Below are positions 9,944 through 20,566 of a DNA stretch of 64,000 bases, in pieces; the stretch's first letter is position 1; each line of letters begins with the position of its first letter. This DNA is from Opitutaceae bacterium BACL24 MAG-120322-bin51 (GTDB lineage: Bacteria; Verrucomicrobiota; Verrucomicrobiia; Opitutales; Coraliomargaritaceae): assembly GCA_905182465.1 (NCBI GenBank), contig CAJJBI010000005.1, positions 227,917 to 291,916 on the forward strand, given 5' to 3'. The notes under the pieces are model-generated. The model did not search any database. It saw only the letters and a list, made by a program, of their open reading frames with translations, and had not been told where the DNA came from. Both the position numbers and the translations under genes were made by a program.

Positions 9944-11911
9944 ATGTCTTTAATCGCCAAAACCGCCGGCAATCGCCGTGTCGTCATTGATCAAGTCACA
10001 CCGTCCATCGACGGCGGACGCAATCCTTTCAAGCGAGCCATCGGCGACTGGATACCCTTCACTGCCCATGCCTTCGCCGATTCACACGACCTGATCCAAG
10101 TCGAGTTACGTATCCGAAAAGTAGATACGAAAGCCTGGAAAGTGTTCCCTATGCCGCCAATAGGAAACGACGAGTTCGAAGTCACTTACCGCACCGACTC
10201 CATCGGTCTTTTCGAGTTTGAAGTTGCTGGGGTGATTGATCACTACGGCAGCTGGCAGGAAGGCTTTCAGAAGAAACATCAAGAAGGCGTCCCCCTCGAC
10301 CTCGAATGCCGCATCGGCGCCGAACTGCTCGAACAAGCCGCAACCCGTGCTAACAAAAAGCATGCCGCAAAGCTCCGTGAATGGGCCGCCCACCTGGCCG
10401 ACTCCACTGCCGACATCGAGGCGCGCATCAACCTCGCCCACAGCCGCCACGTGGCTGGAATCGCCCGCATCTATCCACAGCGAGATTGGGAGACCACGAG
10501 CTCCCGTTCCCTAATGCTCGTCGAGCGTGAGTTAGCCGCTTTCAGCACCTGGTATGAATACTTCCCGCGCTCATGCGTCTATGACGGCAAAACCCACGGG
10601 ACTTTTAAGGACGCCGCCAAACAGTTGCCCCTCATTCATAAGATGGGCTTCAATATCGTCTATTTCCCACCGATCCACCCTGTCGGTCGCGAATTCCGTA
10701 AAGGTAAAAACAATACCCTTACCCCCAGTAGCGAAGACGTAGGTAGCCCCTGGGCAGTCGGCGCTAAAGAAGGTGGCCATAAATCAATCCTCCCCGCACT
10801 TGGAACTCTTGAGGACTTTCAGCGCCTCCTCGATGAAGCCGAAATGCGCGGGATGGAGGTCGCCCTTGATATCGCCTTTCAATGCGCGCCCGACCACCCA
10901 TGGGTCAAAAAACACCCGAAGTGGTTCCGCTGGCGCCCCGACGGCAGCGTTCAATACGCCGAAAATCCACCTAAGAAATATCAAGATATTTTACCGATCA
11001 ACTTCGAGTCTGACGACTGGGAAAATCTTTGGGATGAGCTCAAATCCGTATTCGAGTATTGGATCGAGCAAGGCGTCAAAGTCTTCCGCGTCGACAATCC
11101 CCACACCAAATCGATGGAGTTCTGGCGCTGGTGTATTCTTAATATCAAAGCCAAGCACCCCGAGGTCATATTCCTAGCCGAAGCCTTCACCCGTCCCAAG
11201 CGTAAATACTACCTCGCCAAAACTGGCTTCACCCACGGCTACACCTACTTCACTTGGCGCAACACCGCTGCCGAGCTGCAGCAATATGTCGAAGAGCTCA
11301 CTCAAGGCGAGTCGAAGGAATACTTCTGGCCAAACTTCTGGCCAAATACACCAGACATCCTTCACGCGGACCTGCAGACAGGTAACCGTGCCACCTTCAT
11401 CGGGCGCTATGTGCTCGCTGCCACGCTCTCGTCCAATGTCGGCCTCTATGGCCCCGCCTATGAGCTGCTCGACCATGAGCCCTACCCCGGAAAAGAGGAA
11501 AATAACCACAGCGAAAAATATCAGCTCAAGGCCTGGGATCTCGATAAGCCCGGCAATATCCGCGCCGAGATCGCCCGTGTGAATGCCATCCGCAACGAGC
11601 ACGAAGCCTTCCAGCGCACCTTCAACGTTCACTTTATTCCCTGCTCCAATAGCCAAATCATCGCCTATTTGAAACAGAACTTTGAAAAGACTGACCGCTT
11701 CATCGTCGTCGTGAATATGGACTGGGAAAACCAACAAGTCGGCACCCTCGACCTGACACCTGAAGCCCTCGGCTTTGGCCATACGGGCACCCTCCGCTTG
11801 GTCGATCAATTCGCCAACACCCCAAAAGAATATCTTTGGGACGATAAGAAGCCTTACTTGGAACTAAATCCACAAAACTGTCCCGCTCACATCTTCCAGA
11901 TCATCGATTAG
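9944..11911 (+). CDS. glgE: Alpha-1,4-glucan:maltose-1-phosphate maltosyltransferase
   Basis: 655 residues, GH13 subfamily. GlgE transfers maltosyl units from alpha-maltose-1-phosphate to the non-reducing end of alpha-1,4-glucan. The N-terminal beta-sandwich domain (about 1-115) and helical insert precede the barrel with FNIVYFPPIHPVGREFRKG, the nucleophile D384 in VKVFRVDNPHTK and the acid E413 in FLAEAFTRPKR. YFTWRNTAAEL is also characteristic. It follows the GT4 synthase on the same strand by 16 bases, giving a GlgM-GlgE pair for cytosolic glucan synthesis that can bypass classical elongation. Confidence 0.95.
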   Translation: MSLIAKTAGNRRVVIDQVTPSIDGGRNPFKRAIGDWIPFTAHAFADSHDLIQVELRIRKVDTKAWKVFPMPPIGNDEFEVTYRTDSIGLFEFEVAGVIDHYGSWQEGFQKKHQEGVPLDLECRIGAELLEQAATRANKKHAAKLREWAAHLADSTADIEARINLAHSRHVAGIARIYPQRDWETTSSRSLMLVERELAAFSTWYEYFPRSCVYDGKTHGTFKDAAKQLPLIHKMGFNIVYFPPIHPVGREFRKGKNNTLTPSSEDVGSPWAVGAKEGGHKSILPALGTLEDFQRLLDEAEMRGMEVALDIAFQCAPDHPWVKKHPKWFRWRPDGSVQYAENPPKKYQDILPINFESDDWENLWDELKSVFEYWIEQGVKVFRVDNPHTKSMEFWRWCILNIKAKHPEVIFLAEAFTRPKRKYYLAKTGFTHGYTYFTWRNTAAELQQYVEELTQGESKEYFWPNFWPNTPDILHADLQTGNRATFIGRYVLAATLSSNVGLYGPAYELLDHEPYPGKEENNHSEKYQLKAWDLDKPGNIRAEIARVNAIRNEHEAFQRTFNVHFIPCSNSQIIAYLKQNFEKTDRFIVVVNMDWENQQVGTLDLTPEALGFGHTGTLRLVDQFANTPKEYLWDDKKPYLELNPQNCPAHIFQIID

Positions 11912-12321
11912 GGATAGGTGCCAAAAGCTTGGGTCACGACTTGCTGTGCCCTAATTAGATTTTAGCTTTAAAACGGATGAGGTCAGCGCTTCAGTGATCA
12001 CCCCAGCTTTAAGCCGCTACATTTGAAGATGTAAAATCACTTTTGCATTAAGACTTAATGAGGAAACTTTATGGTTTTGATGCGTTACTGCCATAACTTA
12101 TAAAACTCAGGCTATTTTAAATTTTTCTAGAAAATAATATCCCCTAGAAAACCTATAAGTTACTACTGGTCAAGTAAATGTAAGGAAATCCTTTGCTTTA
12201 TTTGATCGGAGCTGTTACCGTGTACTTATCAAGTCCTAATTATTGGATAATTAACACAAAATAATGAAACCTACCTTCATATTGTTAACCCAATGATACT
12301 ATTTAAAAATTTACGATAAGA
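11912..12321. other. AT-rich intergenic stretch
   Basis: About 410 bases after glgE with visibly lower GC than the flanking genes. I see no convincing open frame, RNA or terminator hairpin. Confidence 0.4.
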
Positions 12322-12507
12322 ATGAGTTCTAAAAAACAGCTAAATTGCTGGATACCAAATACTACGCACGACGCTATTGAGGCTCGCGCTAAAAAGCTTG
12401 GGATGCGTGCTTCTGCATATGGATCCCTCATCCTCAACAGCTGGGCAGAGTCGGGTAAAGGTCTCACAGAAATCGAGACAGAGTTAGAAAAGCTTAAGAA
12501 AATATAG
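12322..12507 (+). CDS. Small ribbon-helix-helix-like protein
   Basis: 61 residues. The pattern KQLNCWIPNTTHDAIEARAKK (beta strand then helix), followed by a turn at LGMRAS and a second helix SAYGSLILNSWAESG, matches the ribbon-helix-helix fold of Arc/CopG-like DNA-binding proteins and antitoxins. An acidic/basic helical tail follows (EIETELEKLKK). No toxin partner is visible beside it. It sits alone in a gene-poor, AT-rich stretch, so it may be acquired DNA or a leftover of a lost module. Fold assignment is by pattern only. Confidence 0.45.
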   Translation: MSSKKQLNCWIPNTTHDAIEARAKKLGMRASAYGSLILNSWAESGKGLTEIETELEKLKKI

Positions 12508-13095
12508 GGTATTTAAACTTTTTTTGAATATCACCCCACCATACGACAAAAGTGCATAGGTGAGCCCTCCTTAAAAAGTAGTCCTCGAACTAAATTTGCC
12601 ACTCGTTTCCAGCTCAAGCACAAGCTTACGAGGCAAATTAAGTTCTAGCTTTAAAGCGGCGCCAGTTTGGGGAACCAAATTACCCATTTCATCGTGATAT
12701 TCCACTGCGGATCAAGTCCACGCTTCCCAACTACCTGCTCCCATATTCTTCTGCTGCCGTTCGATATTCACGCTTTAGGTCAGTATTCAGCTTAACTTCC
12801 CAGAACGAGTGACTCGCCCTGTGCAGTATAGAATTTGCCCGTCTTCGGCCAAATCAAGTCCAAAGCAATCAGACTCCCCGCTTATCTCCGTGGTTCTTAG
12901 TTGCCAAAGAATCGCTGCCCGTTGCTGTCCATGTTGAATAAGGCGGTAATTGCAATGATTTTACCTACTATCTAGAATTGTTGGAGGTTCCTAGCCATTC
13001 TTTTAGTCGAGGTGAGAGGATTGCCGCGCATCTAATCTTTACTGCGCATAGCTTCTGCTTGCCATGCTGAAACGCACCTTCAGTCTGGCGACCCG
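12508..13095. other. Gene-poor region with possible decayed coding fragments
   Basis: 588 bases without an intact gene. On the minus strand three short stretches in different frames look protein-like: one ending in DLAEDGQILYCTGRVTRSG (about 12795-12960), one with NTDLKREYRTAAEEYGSR (about 12730-12790), and one at 12571-12705. Together they could be debris of one gene, but each is short enough to be chance. Confidence 0.3.
12571..12705 (-). pseudogene. Possible C-terminal remnant of a decayed gene
   Basis: Open frame of 44 codons on the minus strand, from a GTG at 12703-12705 to TAA at 12571: VEYHDEMGNLVPQTGAAL, then KLELNLPRKLVLELETSG. Its composition looks coding, but there is no recognisable family and an in-frame stop lies just upstream. 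Read as the tail of a gene broken by stops and shifts. Low certainty. Confidence 0.2.
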
Positions 13096-16000
13096 ATGTC
13101 GACAAAAGATACCGAATTCGTCCACCTGCACGTCCATACAGACCACAGTCTGTTGGATGGTTGTAGCCGGACAGATAAGCTCTGTGCCCGCGCCGCGGAA
13201 CTCGGGATGAAGGCGCTTTCGATCACCGACCACGGGGTGCTCTACGGGCTGACTAGCTTCTTCAAGCAGGCGGAAAAACATGGCATCAAGCCACTACTCG
13301 GCTGCGAAATCTATCTGGTTTACGAAGACGAACTCGCGCTGGTTAACGAGGAGCGCGCCAAACAAAAGTCCCGCCACATGGGCCTACTCGCGCGCAATTT
13401 CACTGGCTACCAGAACCTCTGTAAACTCGTCTCCAAAGCGCACACCCAGGGCTTCTACCGCAATCCGCGCACGGATATGACGACGCTGGCCGCGCACAGC
13501 GAGGGCTTGATCGGTTTTTCAGGCTGCCTGGCTGGGGTCATTCCTAAGTTTCTGCTCGCCGACGAATATGAAAACGCCCGTGCTGCCACGGCCAAGTTTG
13601 TCGATATTTTCGGCAAGGACTACTTCATCATCGAGATCATGGATCACGGGATCGAGGAGCAGCGGCGCATCATTCCAGGCCTACTCAAGCTGGCCAAGGA
13701 GTTCGACCTCAAGGTCGTCGCAACGAACGATGTCCACTACGTCAAAAAAAATGATTGGGAGCCGCACGACTCGCTACTTTGTATCCAAACCGGTGCCAAA
13801 GTAGCCGACGCGAATCGCATGCGCTACGATGCGCAGCAGTTCTACTTGAAATCGCGCAACGAAATGGATCTCGCCTTCAAGGAGGTGCCCGAGGCCATCA
13901 CCAACACCTCCGGCGTGGCCGAGATGTGCGAGGTTAAGCTTCCCTTCGGCGAAGACCACTACCCTGTTTACGAACGTCCTATCGAAATCGAGAGCGACCC
14001 ACACGCGGAGGATCACATCAACTTCGACCGCTGCCTCGACATCTACGTCAAAAGTAAAAACGAAATTCTCGTCCGCGACGCTGAGAAGCCCATCGAGATG
14101 AGCGATGCCGAGCGCATTAAGCTTAAGGGCAACGGGCTCTACCTCTTCGAGCTTTGTAAGGATGGCCTCAAAGAACGTTACGGCACCGACTACGATGCCT
14201 GTCGCGCAGACTGGGAAAACGCCTCTGCCGACGATAAGCGCTACTGTGAGCAACTTGAATATGAGCTAGCCATTATCACTGGCACTGGCTTCGTGGATTA
14301 CTTCCTTATTGTTTGGGACTTTATTGCTTGGGCGCGTAAGCAAGCTATACCTGTTGGGCCAGGCCGCGGTTCGGGTGCCGGCTGCATCGTCGCCTACGTG
14401 CTAAAAATCACCGATATCGATCCACTCAGTTTTGGACTTCTCTTTGAGCGAATGCTCAACTTAGAACGCGTCTCCCCGCCCGACTTTGACGTAGATTTCT
14501 GCATGCGCCGCCGCGACGAAGTGGTCGACTATGTGCGCGATAAATATGGTAAGGACCGTGTAGCCAATATCATCACCTTCGGGACCTTCGGCGCCAAGAT
14601 GGTCATCCGCGACCTTGCGCGAGTCAACGACCTCGACTTCGCAGAATCGAACAAGCTGGCCAAGATGATTCCCGACGAGCTCAACATTTCGCTTGATGAC
14701 TCCGTCAAAAAATCGCCTGAGCTCGCCGCCGAAGTCAATCGCAACCCCGTCGCTCGCACCATCATCGATCAAGGCCGCGTGATCGAAGGTATGATTCGTA
14801 ACACAGGTAAACACGCCTGCGGTGTCATCATTGCCGACCAAGACATCACTAATTTGATTCCCGTCACACTTCAGGAAGGTGATTTAACTACACAATATCC
14901 GAAAGGACCATCGGAAGATCTCGGCTTACTCAAAATGGACTTCTTGGGGCTGAAGACTTTGACCGTGATCTTCGACGCAGAGAAGAACGTGCAGATCACC
15001 CGCGACAGTCCCGATTTTAACGTCGCAAATGTAAGGCTTGATGACAAGGAGACCTTCAATCTTCTCAACTCTGGTCGTACTACAGGCGTCTTTCAGTTGG
15101 AGTCCGGCGGGATGCAACAGCTCTGCCGACAGATCGGCTTGAGCTCCTTCGACGAAATCATCGCGCTCATCGCACTCTACCGTCCTGGGCCCATGCAGTT
15201 CATACCGCAATTTATCGAAGGTAAAAAGGATCCTTCGACCGTGCAGATCCCGCACCCTTTACTCAAAGAGTTGGTCGAAGAAACTTACGGTGTCTTGGTT
15301 TACCAGGAACAGGTCATGCAGGCCGCCCAGATCATCGCGGGCTACACACTTGGCGGCGCCGACATTCTCCGCCGTGCGATGGGTAAGAAGATTAAGTCCG
15401 TGATGGACGCGCAGAAGGATGTTTTTGTCAACGGCGCGAAGGAGACGAACGACATCGACCGCCGTACGGCCGAGTCCATTTTCGCTTTGCTGGAAAAATT
15501 TGCAGAATACGGTTTTAATAAATCGCACTCTGCCGCCTATGCGATGCTCAGTTATCGCACGGCATATTTGAAAGCCAACTACCCCGTCGAGTTCATGGCT
15601 GCTGTGCTCACCGCGGATCAAGGAAACGCCGATAAGATTTCACATAATCTTGCCGAGTGTAACGCGATGAACGTGCCTGTGCTCAGCCCAGACGTGAACG
15701 AGTCAGGCGCAGACTTCACTCCCGTGATCGAAAAAGACGAAGGCAGTATTCGCTTCGGCATGGCCTCGATCAAGGGCGTGGGCGAAGGTGCGGCACAAGT
15801 CATCATCGCAGAGCGCGCTGCCAACGGAGCCTACGATAGCTTCACCGATTTCATCGTCCGTAATGCTGATAAAGCGGTCAACCGCCGCGTAATGGAAGCA
15901 CTGATTAAGACAGGCGGCTTCGACTCGCTAGGCGAAGATCGCGCCACATTACTCGACGGCTTGGAGTCTACACTTGCCGAAGCTGAAAGCGCCCGCCGCG

Positions 16001-16803
16001 ACCGCGAAGCCGGACAGAGTAATCTCTTCGACATGCTCGGTGACGAGGTTGGTGTAGCTGACGAGGACAAGTCGGGCAATAATCGTCGCAGCGTCGAGTC
16101 GATGGGCTTGACGGAAAAACTAGGCTACGAAAAAGAGTTGTTGGGCTTCTACATTTCAGGCCACCCTATGGATGCCTACGCGGGGATCGACGAAGCAATC
16201 GACAGCTTTCATCACCCGGATGAATTGGTTAATTTCGACGACCGTAGCAGCTTCCGTCTCAGTGGCATCGTGAGCAATCTTGCGATCAAATATACGCGCA
16301 AGGACAGTAAACAAATGGCGGTCTTCAATCTCGCCACGCGCACTCACAGCTACGAAATGATCATGTTCCCCGATCCTTACGCGAAGGAAGGTGCACGCCT
16401 AGAAGATGGAAAGCTGGCATTAATCCATGGCCTCGTCGGTCGTCGTAATGGTGAGATGAGTCTCGCGGCGCACAACATATTTGATCTAGAAATTTCCATT
16501 CCAAAGTTGATCAGTCGTATCAATTTCATACTCCACCCAAACGATAAGGCTGCGGAATTCATCGAACTTCTACGCGAAACTATCGACGATCAATACGGTG
16601 AGACCTGCGTGAATATCAGCTTCCTCGTTGAAGAGCAAATCATTGAGACGCAGACTGCGCAATCGCTGACCTTCACGATCACGCAGACGAACTTCAAAAA
16701 GCTGCGCCGCCACCCCGCCTTAGCGGGCGTCCGGATCGAAGCCGTCGACTTGAAACCAGTCAACGACCGTCGACCATGGGAGAAGCGGCAGCGGTCAGGT
16801 TAA
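13096..16803 (+). CDS. dnaE: DNA polymerase III alpha subunit
   Basis: 1235 residues, normal for DnaE, the replicative polymerase. The PHP domain opens with [18 protein letters not shown], the catalytic aspartates sit in [16 protein letters not shown] near residue 460, and [38 protein letters not shown] and [20 protein letters not shown] are family landmarks. A helix-hairpin region and an OB domain follow, then a C-terminal tau-binding part. There is no inserted exonuclease domain, so this is DnaE and not PolC. The stop is 4 bases from queE. Confidence 0.97.
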   Translation: MSTKDTEFVHLHVHTDHSLLDGCSRTDKLCARAAELGMKALSITDHGVLYGLTSFFKQAEKHGIKPLLGCEIYLVYEDELALVNEERAKQKSRHMGLLARNFTGYQNLCKLVSKAHTQGFYRNPRTDMTTLAAHSEGLIGFSGCLAGVIPKFLLADEYENARAATAKFVDIFGKDYFIIEIMDHGIEEQRRIIPGLLKLAKEFDLKVVATNDVHYVKKNDWEPHDSLLCIQTGAKVADANRMRYDAQQFYLKSRNEMDLAFKEVPEAITNTSGVAEMCEVKLPFGEDHYPVYERPIEIESDPHAEDHINFDRCLDIYVKSKNEILVRDAEKPIEMSDAERIKLKGNGLYLFELCKDGLKERYGTDYDACRADWENASADDKRYCEQLEYELAIITGTGFVDYFLIVWDFIAWARKQAIPVGPGRGSGAGCIVAYVLKITDIDPLSFGLLFERMLNLERVSPPDFDVDFCMRRRDEVVDYVRDKYGKDRVANIITFGTFGAKMVIRDLARVNDLDFAESNKLAKMIPDELNISLDDSVKKSPELAAEVNRNPVARTIIDQGRVIEGMIRNTGKHACGVIIADQDITNLIPVTLQEGDLTTQYPKGPSEDLGLLKMDFLGLKTLTVIFDAEKNVQITRDSPDFNVANVRLDDKETFNLLNSGRTTGVFQLESGGMQQLCRQIGLSSFDEIIALIALYRPGPMQFIPQFIEGKKDPSTVQIPHPLLKELVEETYGVLVYQEQVMQAAQIIAGYTLGGADILRRAMGKKIKSVMDAQKDVFVNGAKETNDIDRRTAESIFALLEKFAEYGFNKSHSAAYAMLSYRTAYLKANYPVEFMAAVLTADQGNADKISHNLAECNAMNVPVLSPDVNESGADFTPVIEKDEGSIRFGMASIKGVGEGAAQVIIAERAANGAYDSFTDFIVRNADKAVNRRVMEALIKTGGFDSLGEDRATLLDGLESTLAEAESARRDREAGQSNLFDMLGDEVGVADEDKSGNNRRSVESMGLTEKLGYEKELLGFYISGHPMDAYAGIDEAIDSFHHPDELVNFDDRSSFRLSGIVSNLAIKYTRKDSKQMAVFNLATRTHSYEMIMFPDPYAKEGARLEDGKLALIHGLVGRRNGEMSLAAHNIFDLEISIPKLISRINFILHPNDKAAEFIELLRETIDDQYGETCVNISFLVEEQIIETQTAQSLTFTITQTNFKKLRRHPALAGVRIEAVDLKPVNDRRPWEKRQRSG

Positions 16804-16807
16804 AGCC

Positions 16808-17476
16808 ATGCTACCGATTCACGAACAGTTTTATACCTTCCAAGGCGAAGGCGCACACGCGGGGCGGGCAGCTTATTTCATACGCACTTTTGGGTGTCCC
16901 GTCCATTGCCCTTGGTGCGACTCGGCGGGGACTTGGCATCCGGATTATATTCCAGAGAAAGTCGAGCGACTTGCAGTCGATACACTAGCGGCAGAGGTCG
17001 CTAAGACGAAAGCGGAGTTTGTCGTGGTGACGGGTGGCGAGCCAGCGATCCACAATCTCGCACCCTTGGTCGATGCGCTCCATGCGATTGGACGCGGCGT
17101 GCATTTGGAGACAAGTGGTGCCTTTACGATCAAGGGAGATTTTGAATGGATCACTCTCAGTCCGAAGCGGTGGAAGTTGCCACTAGCCGAGAACATTACG
17201 CGGGCAGATGAGTTTAAGATCATCGTCGATCAAGACGGAGCGATTCCAGAATACGTGGACGTAATCGGGCAGACGACTAAACCAGTTTGGCTACATCCGG
17301 AATGGTCGAAGCACGCGGACGTAGTGACGCTTGATGCAATTACAGAATGGGTGAAAGCTAAGGGTGCGCCCTATCGAGCTGGTTGGCAGATGCATAAACA
17401 CTATGCGGCTGATTTGAAAGACGCGAGAAGTGCTCCGGCTGCGCCGCTGGGGGGTGATTCCGAGAGGGGCTTTTGA
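16808..17476 (+). CDS. queE: 7-carboxy-7-deazaguanine synthase
   Basis: 222 residues. QueE is a radical-SAM enzyme converting 6-carboxytetrahydropterin to 7-carboxy-7-deazaguanine in queuosine synthesis. The cluster motif is Cys-x3-Cys-x2-Cys in [12 protein letters not shown], preceded by [18 protein letters not shown] (the FxxIQGEG-like element) and followed by [12 protein letters not shown] and SPKRWKLP. It begins 4 bases after dnaE and is probably co-transcribed. queA of the same pathway lies at the right end of the window. Confidence 0.92.
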   Translation: MLPIHEQFYTFQGEGAHAGRAAYFIRTFGCPVHCPWCDSAGTWHPDYIPEKVERLAVDTLAAEVAKTKAEFVVVTGGEPAIHNLAPLVDALHAIGRGVHLETSGAFTIKGDFEWITLSPKRWKLPLAENITRADEFKIIVDQDGAIPEYVDVIGQTTKPVWLHPEWSKHADVVTLDAITEWVKAKGAPYRAGWQMHKHYAADLKDARSAPAAPLGGDSERGF

Positions 17477-17506
17477 GCTATTTGTAAAGTTCTGCCTTAT
17501 GACACG

Positions 17507-17541
17507 AAAAAACCCGCGCTCCTTTCGAGAGTCGCGGGCTT
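17507..17541 (-). terminator. Rho-independent terminator of the PPIase gene
   Basis: CCCGCG at 17513-17518 pairs with CGCGGG at 17533-17538 and is preceded on the plus strand by six A residues, which form the U-tract of the minus-strand transcript. It lies just past the stop at 17567 and may also stop queE transcription. Confidence 0.75.
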
Positions 17542-17566
17542 TGGAAATTGATTTCACTTAGGAGCT

Positions 17567-18865
17567 TTACTCAGCGATGTAGGCCTTAACAATCTTCTGA
17601 TCTTCGACTGGTTTGTCGCCAGCACCTTTTTCGACGCCTTCGATTTTCTTTACCTTGTCGTAGCCTTTGACCACTTTACCAAAGATGGTATGCTTATCGT
17701 TGAGCCACTCAGGCTTGCTGGTAGTGATAAAGAACTGACTGCCATTGGTCATCGGACCCGAATTGGCCATGGCCAAGAGACCTTCGGTGTCGAAGCGTGC
17801 TTCGGGACTGAATTCGTCAGGGAAGTTTTTGCCCCAGATTGATTCGCCGCCAGTACCAGTGCCAAGTGGATCGCCACCTTGGACCATGAAGCCTTCGATC
17901 ACGCGGTGGAAAATGAGGTCGTCATAATAACCAGACTTGATGTGGCCGACGAAGTTAGCCACAGCGAGCGGTGCAATTCCTGGCATGAGCTCGATCTCGA
18001 CATCGCCTTGAGTAGTTTCGAGGACGACCTTGAAATTTTCCTTCTCGCTCCATTCAGCGGCGACTTCGGCGAAGTCGGCCAAAGCTTCTTCTTGGGCGGC
18101 AGCTTGAGCGGCCATCATTTCAGATTGAGCCGCTTGAACACGTGCCTGGATGAACTCTTGGAAAGCGGGCATTTTGGCTTCGAGGGAAGGATCTGGAGCA
18201 GAATCACCTGCACCTTTGACGAATCCTTTTTGTATCAAATCAGCCTCATCGGCACCGAATCCAAGCTGCTGCAGACCTGACTGCATGACGATGGCAGCCC
18301 CAATTTTTTCGAGCGAACTGACGCTAATCGGTGGTAATTCTGCAGTGCCTGCTTGAACGGCTTCTGCGCGCGCTTGGGCTTGGCCAAAAGCGGCTTCAAC
18401 TTCCTCTTGGGGAAGCTCCATAATATTTATCTCACCAGAGAGACTTTTTTGGAGCCCTTCAGCGATTGCAGTGACACTGGCCTGATCTAGTTGCAAGGAA
18501 GCAACACCGCCACTTTGAGCAGTTAGATAGCCAACAATTTCGATGAGCTCATTTTCGGAGACTTCGACGACTGGCGCGGGTATGACTACTTCGGTGGTAG
18601 CTTCGACAGGCTCAGTGATAGTAGCGGCCTCGGTCGTTTCGGACTGGGCGGCCTCTTCGGAGACTTCGACGACTGGCGCGGATACAGCTACTTCGGTGGT
18701 CACTTCGACAGGCTCAGTGCTAGTAGCGGCCTCGGTCGTTTCGGACTGGGCGGCCTCTTCGGCAGCGTCATCTGCTGAGCTCTCATCGCAGCCCGTCGTG
18801 AAGAGTGCGGCAGCGAAAAGAAGGCCAATAAGAGCGAGAGTAGAAGGAGATTTCTTTGAATACAT
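17567..18865 (-). CDS. Cyclophilin-type peptidyl-prolyl isomerase lipoprotein
   Basis: 432 residues. A signal peptide with lipobox LFTTGC (C26) predicts a lipid-anchored periplasmic protein. Next come an acidic Glu/Thr/Val/Ala linker made of two 34-residue repeats (36-69 and 70-103), a helical region (about 105-265) resembling the N-terminal dimerisation domain of FKBP/Mip proteins (LDQASVTAIAEGLQKSL), and a C-terminal cyclophilin domain (about 275-430) with FHRVIEGFMVQGGDP and GSQFFITTSKPEWLNDKHTIFG. A foldase of the cell envelope is the likely role. The FKBP-like N-part on a cyclophilin is unusual; that domain call is by pattern. Confidence 0.85.
   Translation of the reverse strand: MYSKKSPSTLALIGLLFAAALFTTGCDESSADDAAEEAAQSETTEAATSTEPVEVTTEVAVSAPVVEVSEEAAQSETTEAATITEPVEATTEVVIPAPVVEVSENELIEIVGYLTAQSGGVASLQLDQASVTAIAEGLQKSLSGEINIMELPQEEVEAAFGQAQARAEAVQAGTAELPPISVSSLEKIGAAIVMQSGLQQLGFGADEADLIQKGFVKGAGDSAPDPSLEAKMPAFQEFIQARVQAAQSEMMAAQAAAQEEALADFAEVAAEWSEKENFKVVLETTQGDVEIELMPGIAPLAVANFVGHIKSGYYDDLIFHRVIEGFMVQGGDPLGTGTGGESIWGKNFPDEFSPEARFDTEGLLAMANSGPMTNGSQFFITTSKPEWLNDKHTIFGKVVKGYDKVKKIEGVEKGAGDKPVEDQKIVKAYIAE
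18557..18760 (-). repeat. Two tandem 102-bp repeats encoding an acidic linker
   Basis: Two adjacent 34-codon units, 18659-18760 and 18557-18658, encode EEAAQSETTEAAT followed by TEPVE and APVVEVS. They are nearly identical in DNA and protein, indicating a recent duplication inside the PPIase lipoprotein linker. Confidence 0.85.
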
Positions 18866-19018
18866 ATGTGAGCTTAGAGTTTTTTGTTTAAATGTGAAAG
18901 TGGCTAAGGCTTATGCAATAACAGGAAAGGTCAATGGACTATCTTGCATCTACGAGGACAAGCCCAAGAGGTGAAATGTTCATAATTGCGCAGGAACGCA
19001 ACAAGTCGCGTCTCTACC

Positions 19019-20503
19019 TTACCCTAAATCGTATTGGTCAATACGCTTGCGCAGGGTGGCGCGCGTCATACCGAGTATCTCTGCTGCTTTGACTTGTTTG
19101 CCGTCAGACTCCTTGAGCGCACGGGCGATGAGTGCGCGCTCGGCATGTTCGAGGATGTTCTTTCCATGCGTCTCACGGAGGTCTCTATAAAAAGCGTCGG
19201 ATGGATCCGAGAGGGCCTGACCGATTAAATCCTCATCTTTGAGGGATTCATTTATGCCTTCAGCAGCTGCCGAACTGTCTGCGGTATCGGCAGATGGTCC
19301 TCCGTCGATCGCTTGCACGACTTCTTGCGGCAGGTCTTTGATTAGAATCCTTTCGCCCTGCGCAAGCACAGCGCTGCGGTAAATGAGATTCTCGAGTTCT
19401 CGCACGTTACCAGGCCAGCGGTATTGATTTAGCAATGTAAGTGCTTCGGGCGAGATAGTTTTTCTACCGATCTTGCTGTCGCGTGCGAGACGCTTGAGTA
19501 CGAAGTCGATGAGCTGTGGCACGTCCTCTTTACGTTCACGCAGAGGTGGCAACTGGACGCGGACGACGTTGAGGCGGTAGTAGAGGTCTTCGCGAAAGGT
19601 CTTTTCTTTGACCATTTCTTCGAGCGGTTTATTCGTGGCGGCGAGCATGCGCACATTGACTTTGATCGTGTCGCTGCTGCCAACGCGCTGTATCTCCCCC
19701 TCCTGTAAAGCCCGGAGAATCTTGGTCTGCGTGGTCAGCGCCATGTCGCCGATCTCATCAAGAAAGATAGTACCACCATCGCAAAGCTCAAACTTGCCGA
19801 TGCGTTGATTGGTCGCTCCTGTGAAGGAGCCTTTCTCGTGACCGAAGAGTTCACTCTCTATGAGGTTCTCGGGAATTGCCGCGCAGTTGACTGCGATGTA
19901 GGGCTTTTGCGCCCGCAGGCTATTTTGAAAATAGCACGCGCAATCAATTCCTTACCCGTACCGCTCTCTCCTGTGATCATGACAGTGACATCGCTGGCTG
20001 CGACTTGACCGATCATCTTAAAAACTTCCTGCATAGCGGAGGAACTACCAATAATGCCACCGTCGATATCTTCCTTCGAAACGCTGGGTGCCGCTTCTTC
20101 TTTGCCTGCTTTATCTAGGTCCTTGGAGGCAGCGATGGCTGACTCGGTTAGAGTTAGGATTTTTTTCAGGTCAAAAGGCTTCATGATGTAATCAAAGGCC
20201 CCAAACTTCATCGCCTCGATCGTGGTCTGCGTTGTGCCGTAGGCCGTCATCAATATGATCATTGCGTTAGGATTGATCCCGCGCAAATGCTGCAAAGCTT
20301 CCATCCCGCTCATGCCGCCCATGCGGTTATCGAGAAGGATCACATGCGGGCTGTGTTTCTCAGCCTTGAACAAGACCATCCTCCCCGCTGCCCGCTTCGA
20401 TCACCTCATACTGACGCCCAGATAGGACACGTTTCAATGAGTAGCGCAAATCATCATCGTCGTCGATAATAAGAACTTTTGGATTCATCGTTGTGGTGCT
20501 CAT
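19019..20503 (-). CDS. NtrC-type sigma-54 response regulator, two frameshifts
   Basis: Three consecutive minus-strand frames together encode a full regulator of about 490 residues. The receiver starts at 20503 (or the ATG at 20488) with [17 protein letters not shown]; near 20370-20390 the frame shifts and continues [17 protein letters not shown], then the Walker motif [15 protein letters not shown] second shift at 19923-19931 (a run of identical bases) continues [15 protein letters not shown] and [15 protein letters not shown]; the AAA+ domain ends [13 protein letters not shown] and a Fis-type [19 protein letters not shown] closes the protein. It would activate sigma-54 promoters. No partner kinase is adjacent. 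The shifts are probably sequence errors. Confidence 0.85.
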
Positions 20504-20566
20504 ACGTTTTAAAAATTGGTCTGTGAAGAGGGGCACAGTAGATAAGCAGGTTGCGTGCTAAATCCA

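Noticed and set aside
18543..18974. 143-codon plus-strand ORF rich in Ser/Thr/Val
   Set aside because: Antisense to the acidic repeats of the PPIase lipoprotein; its repeats mirror those.
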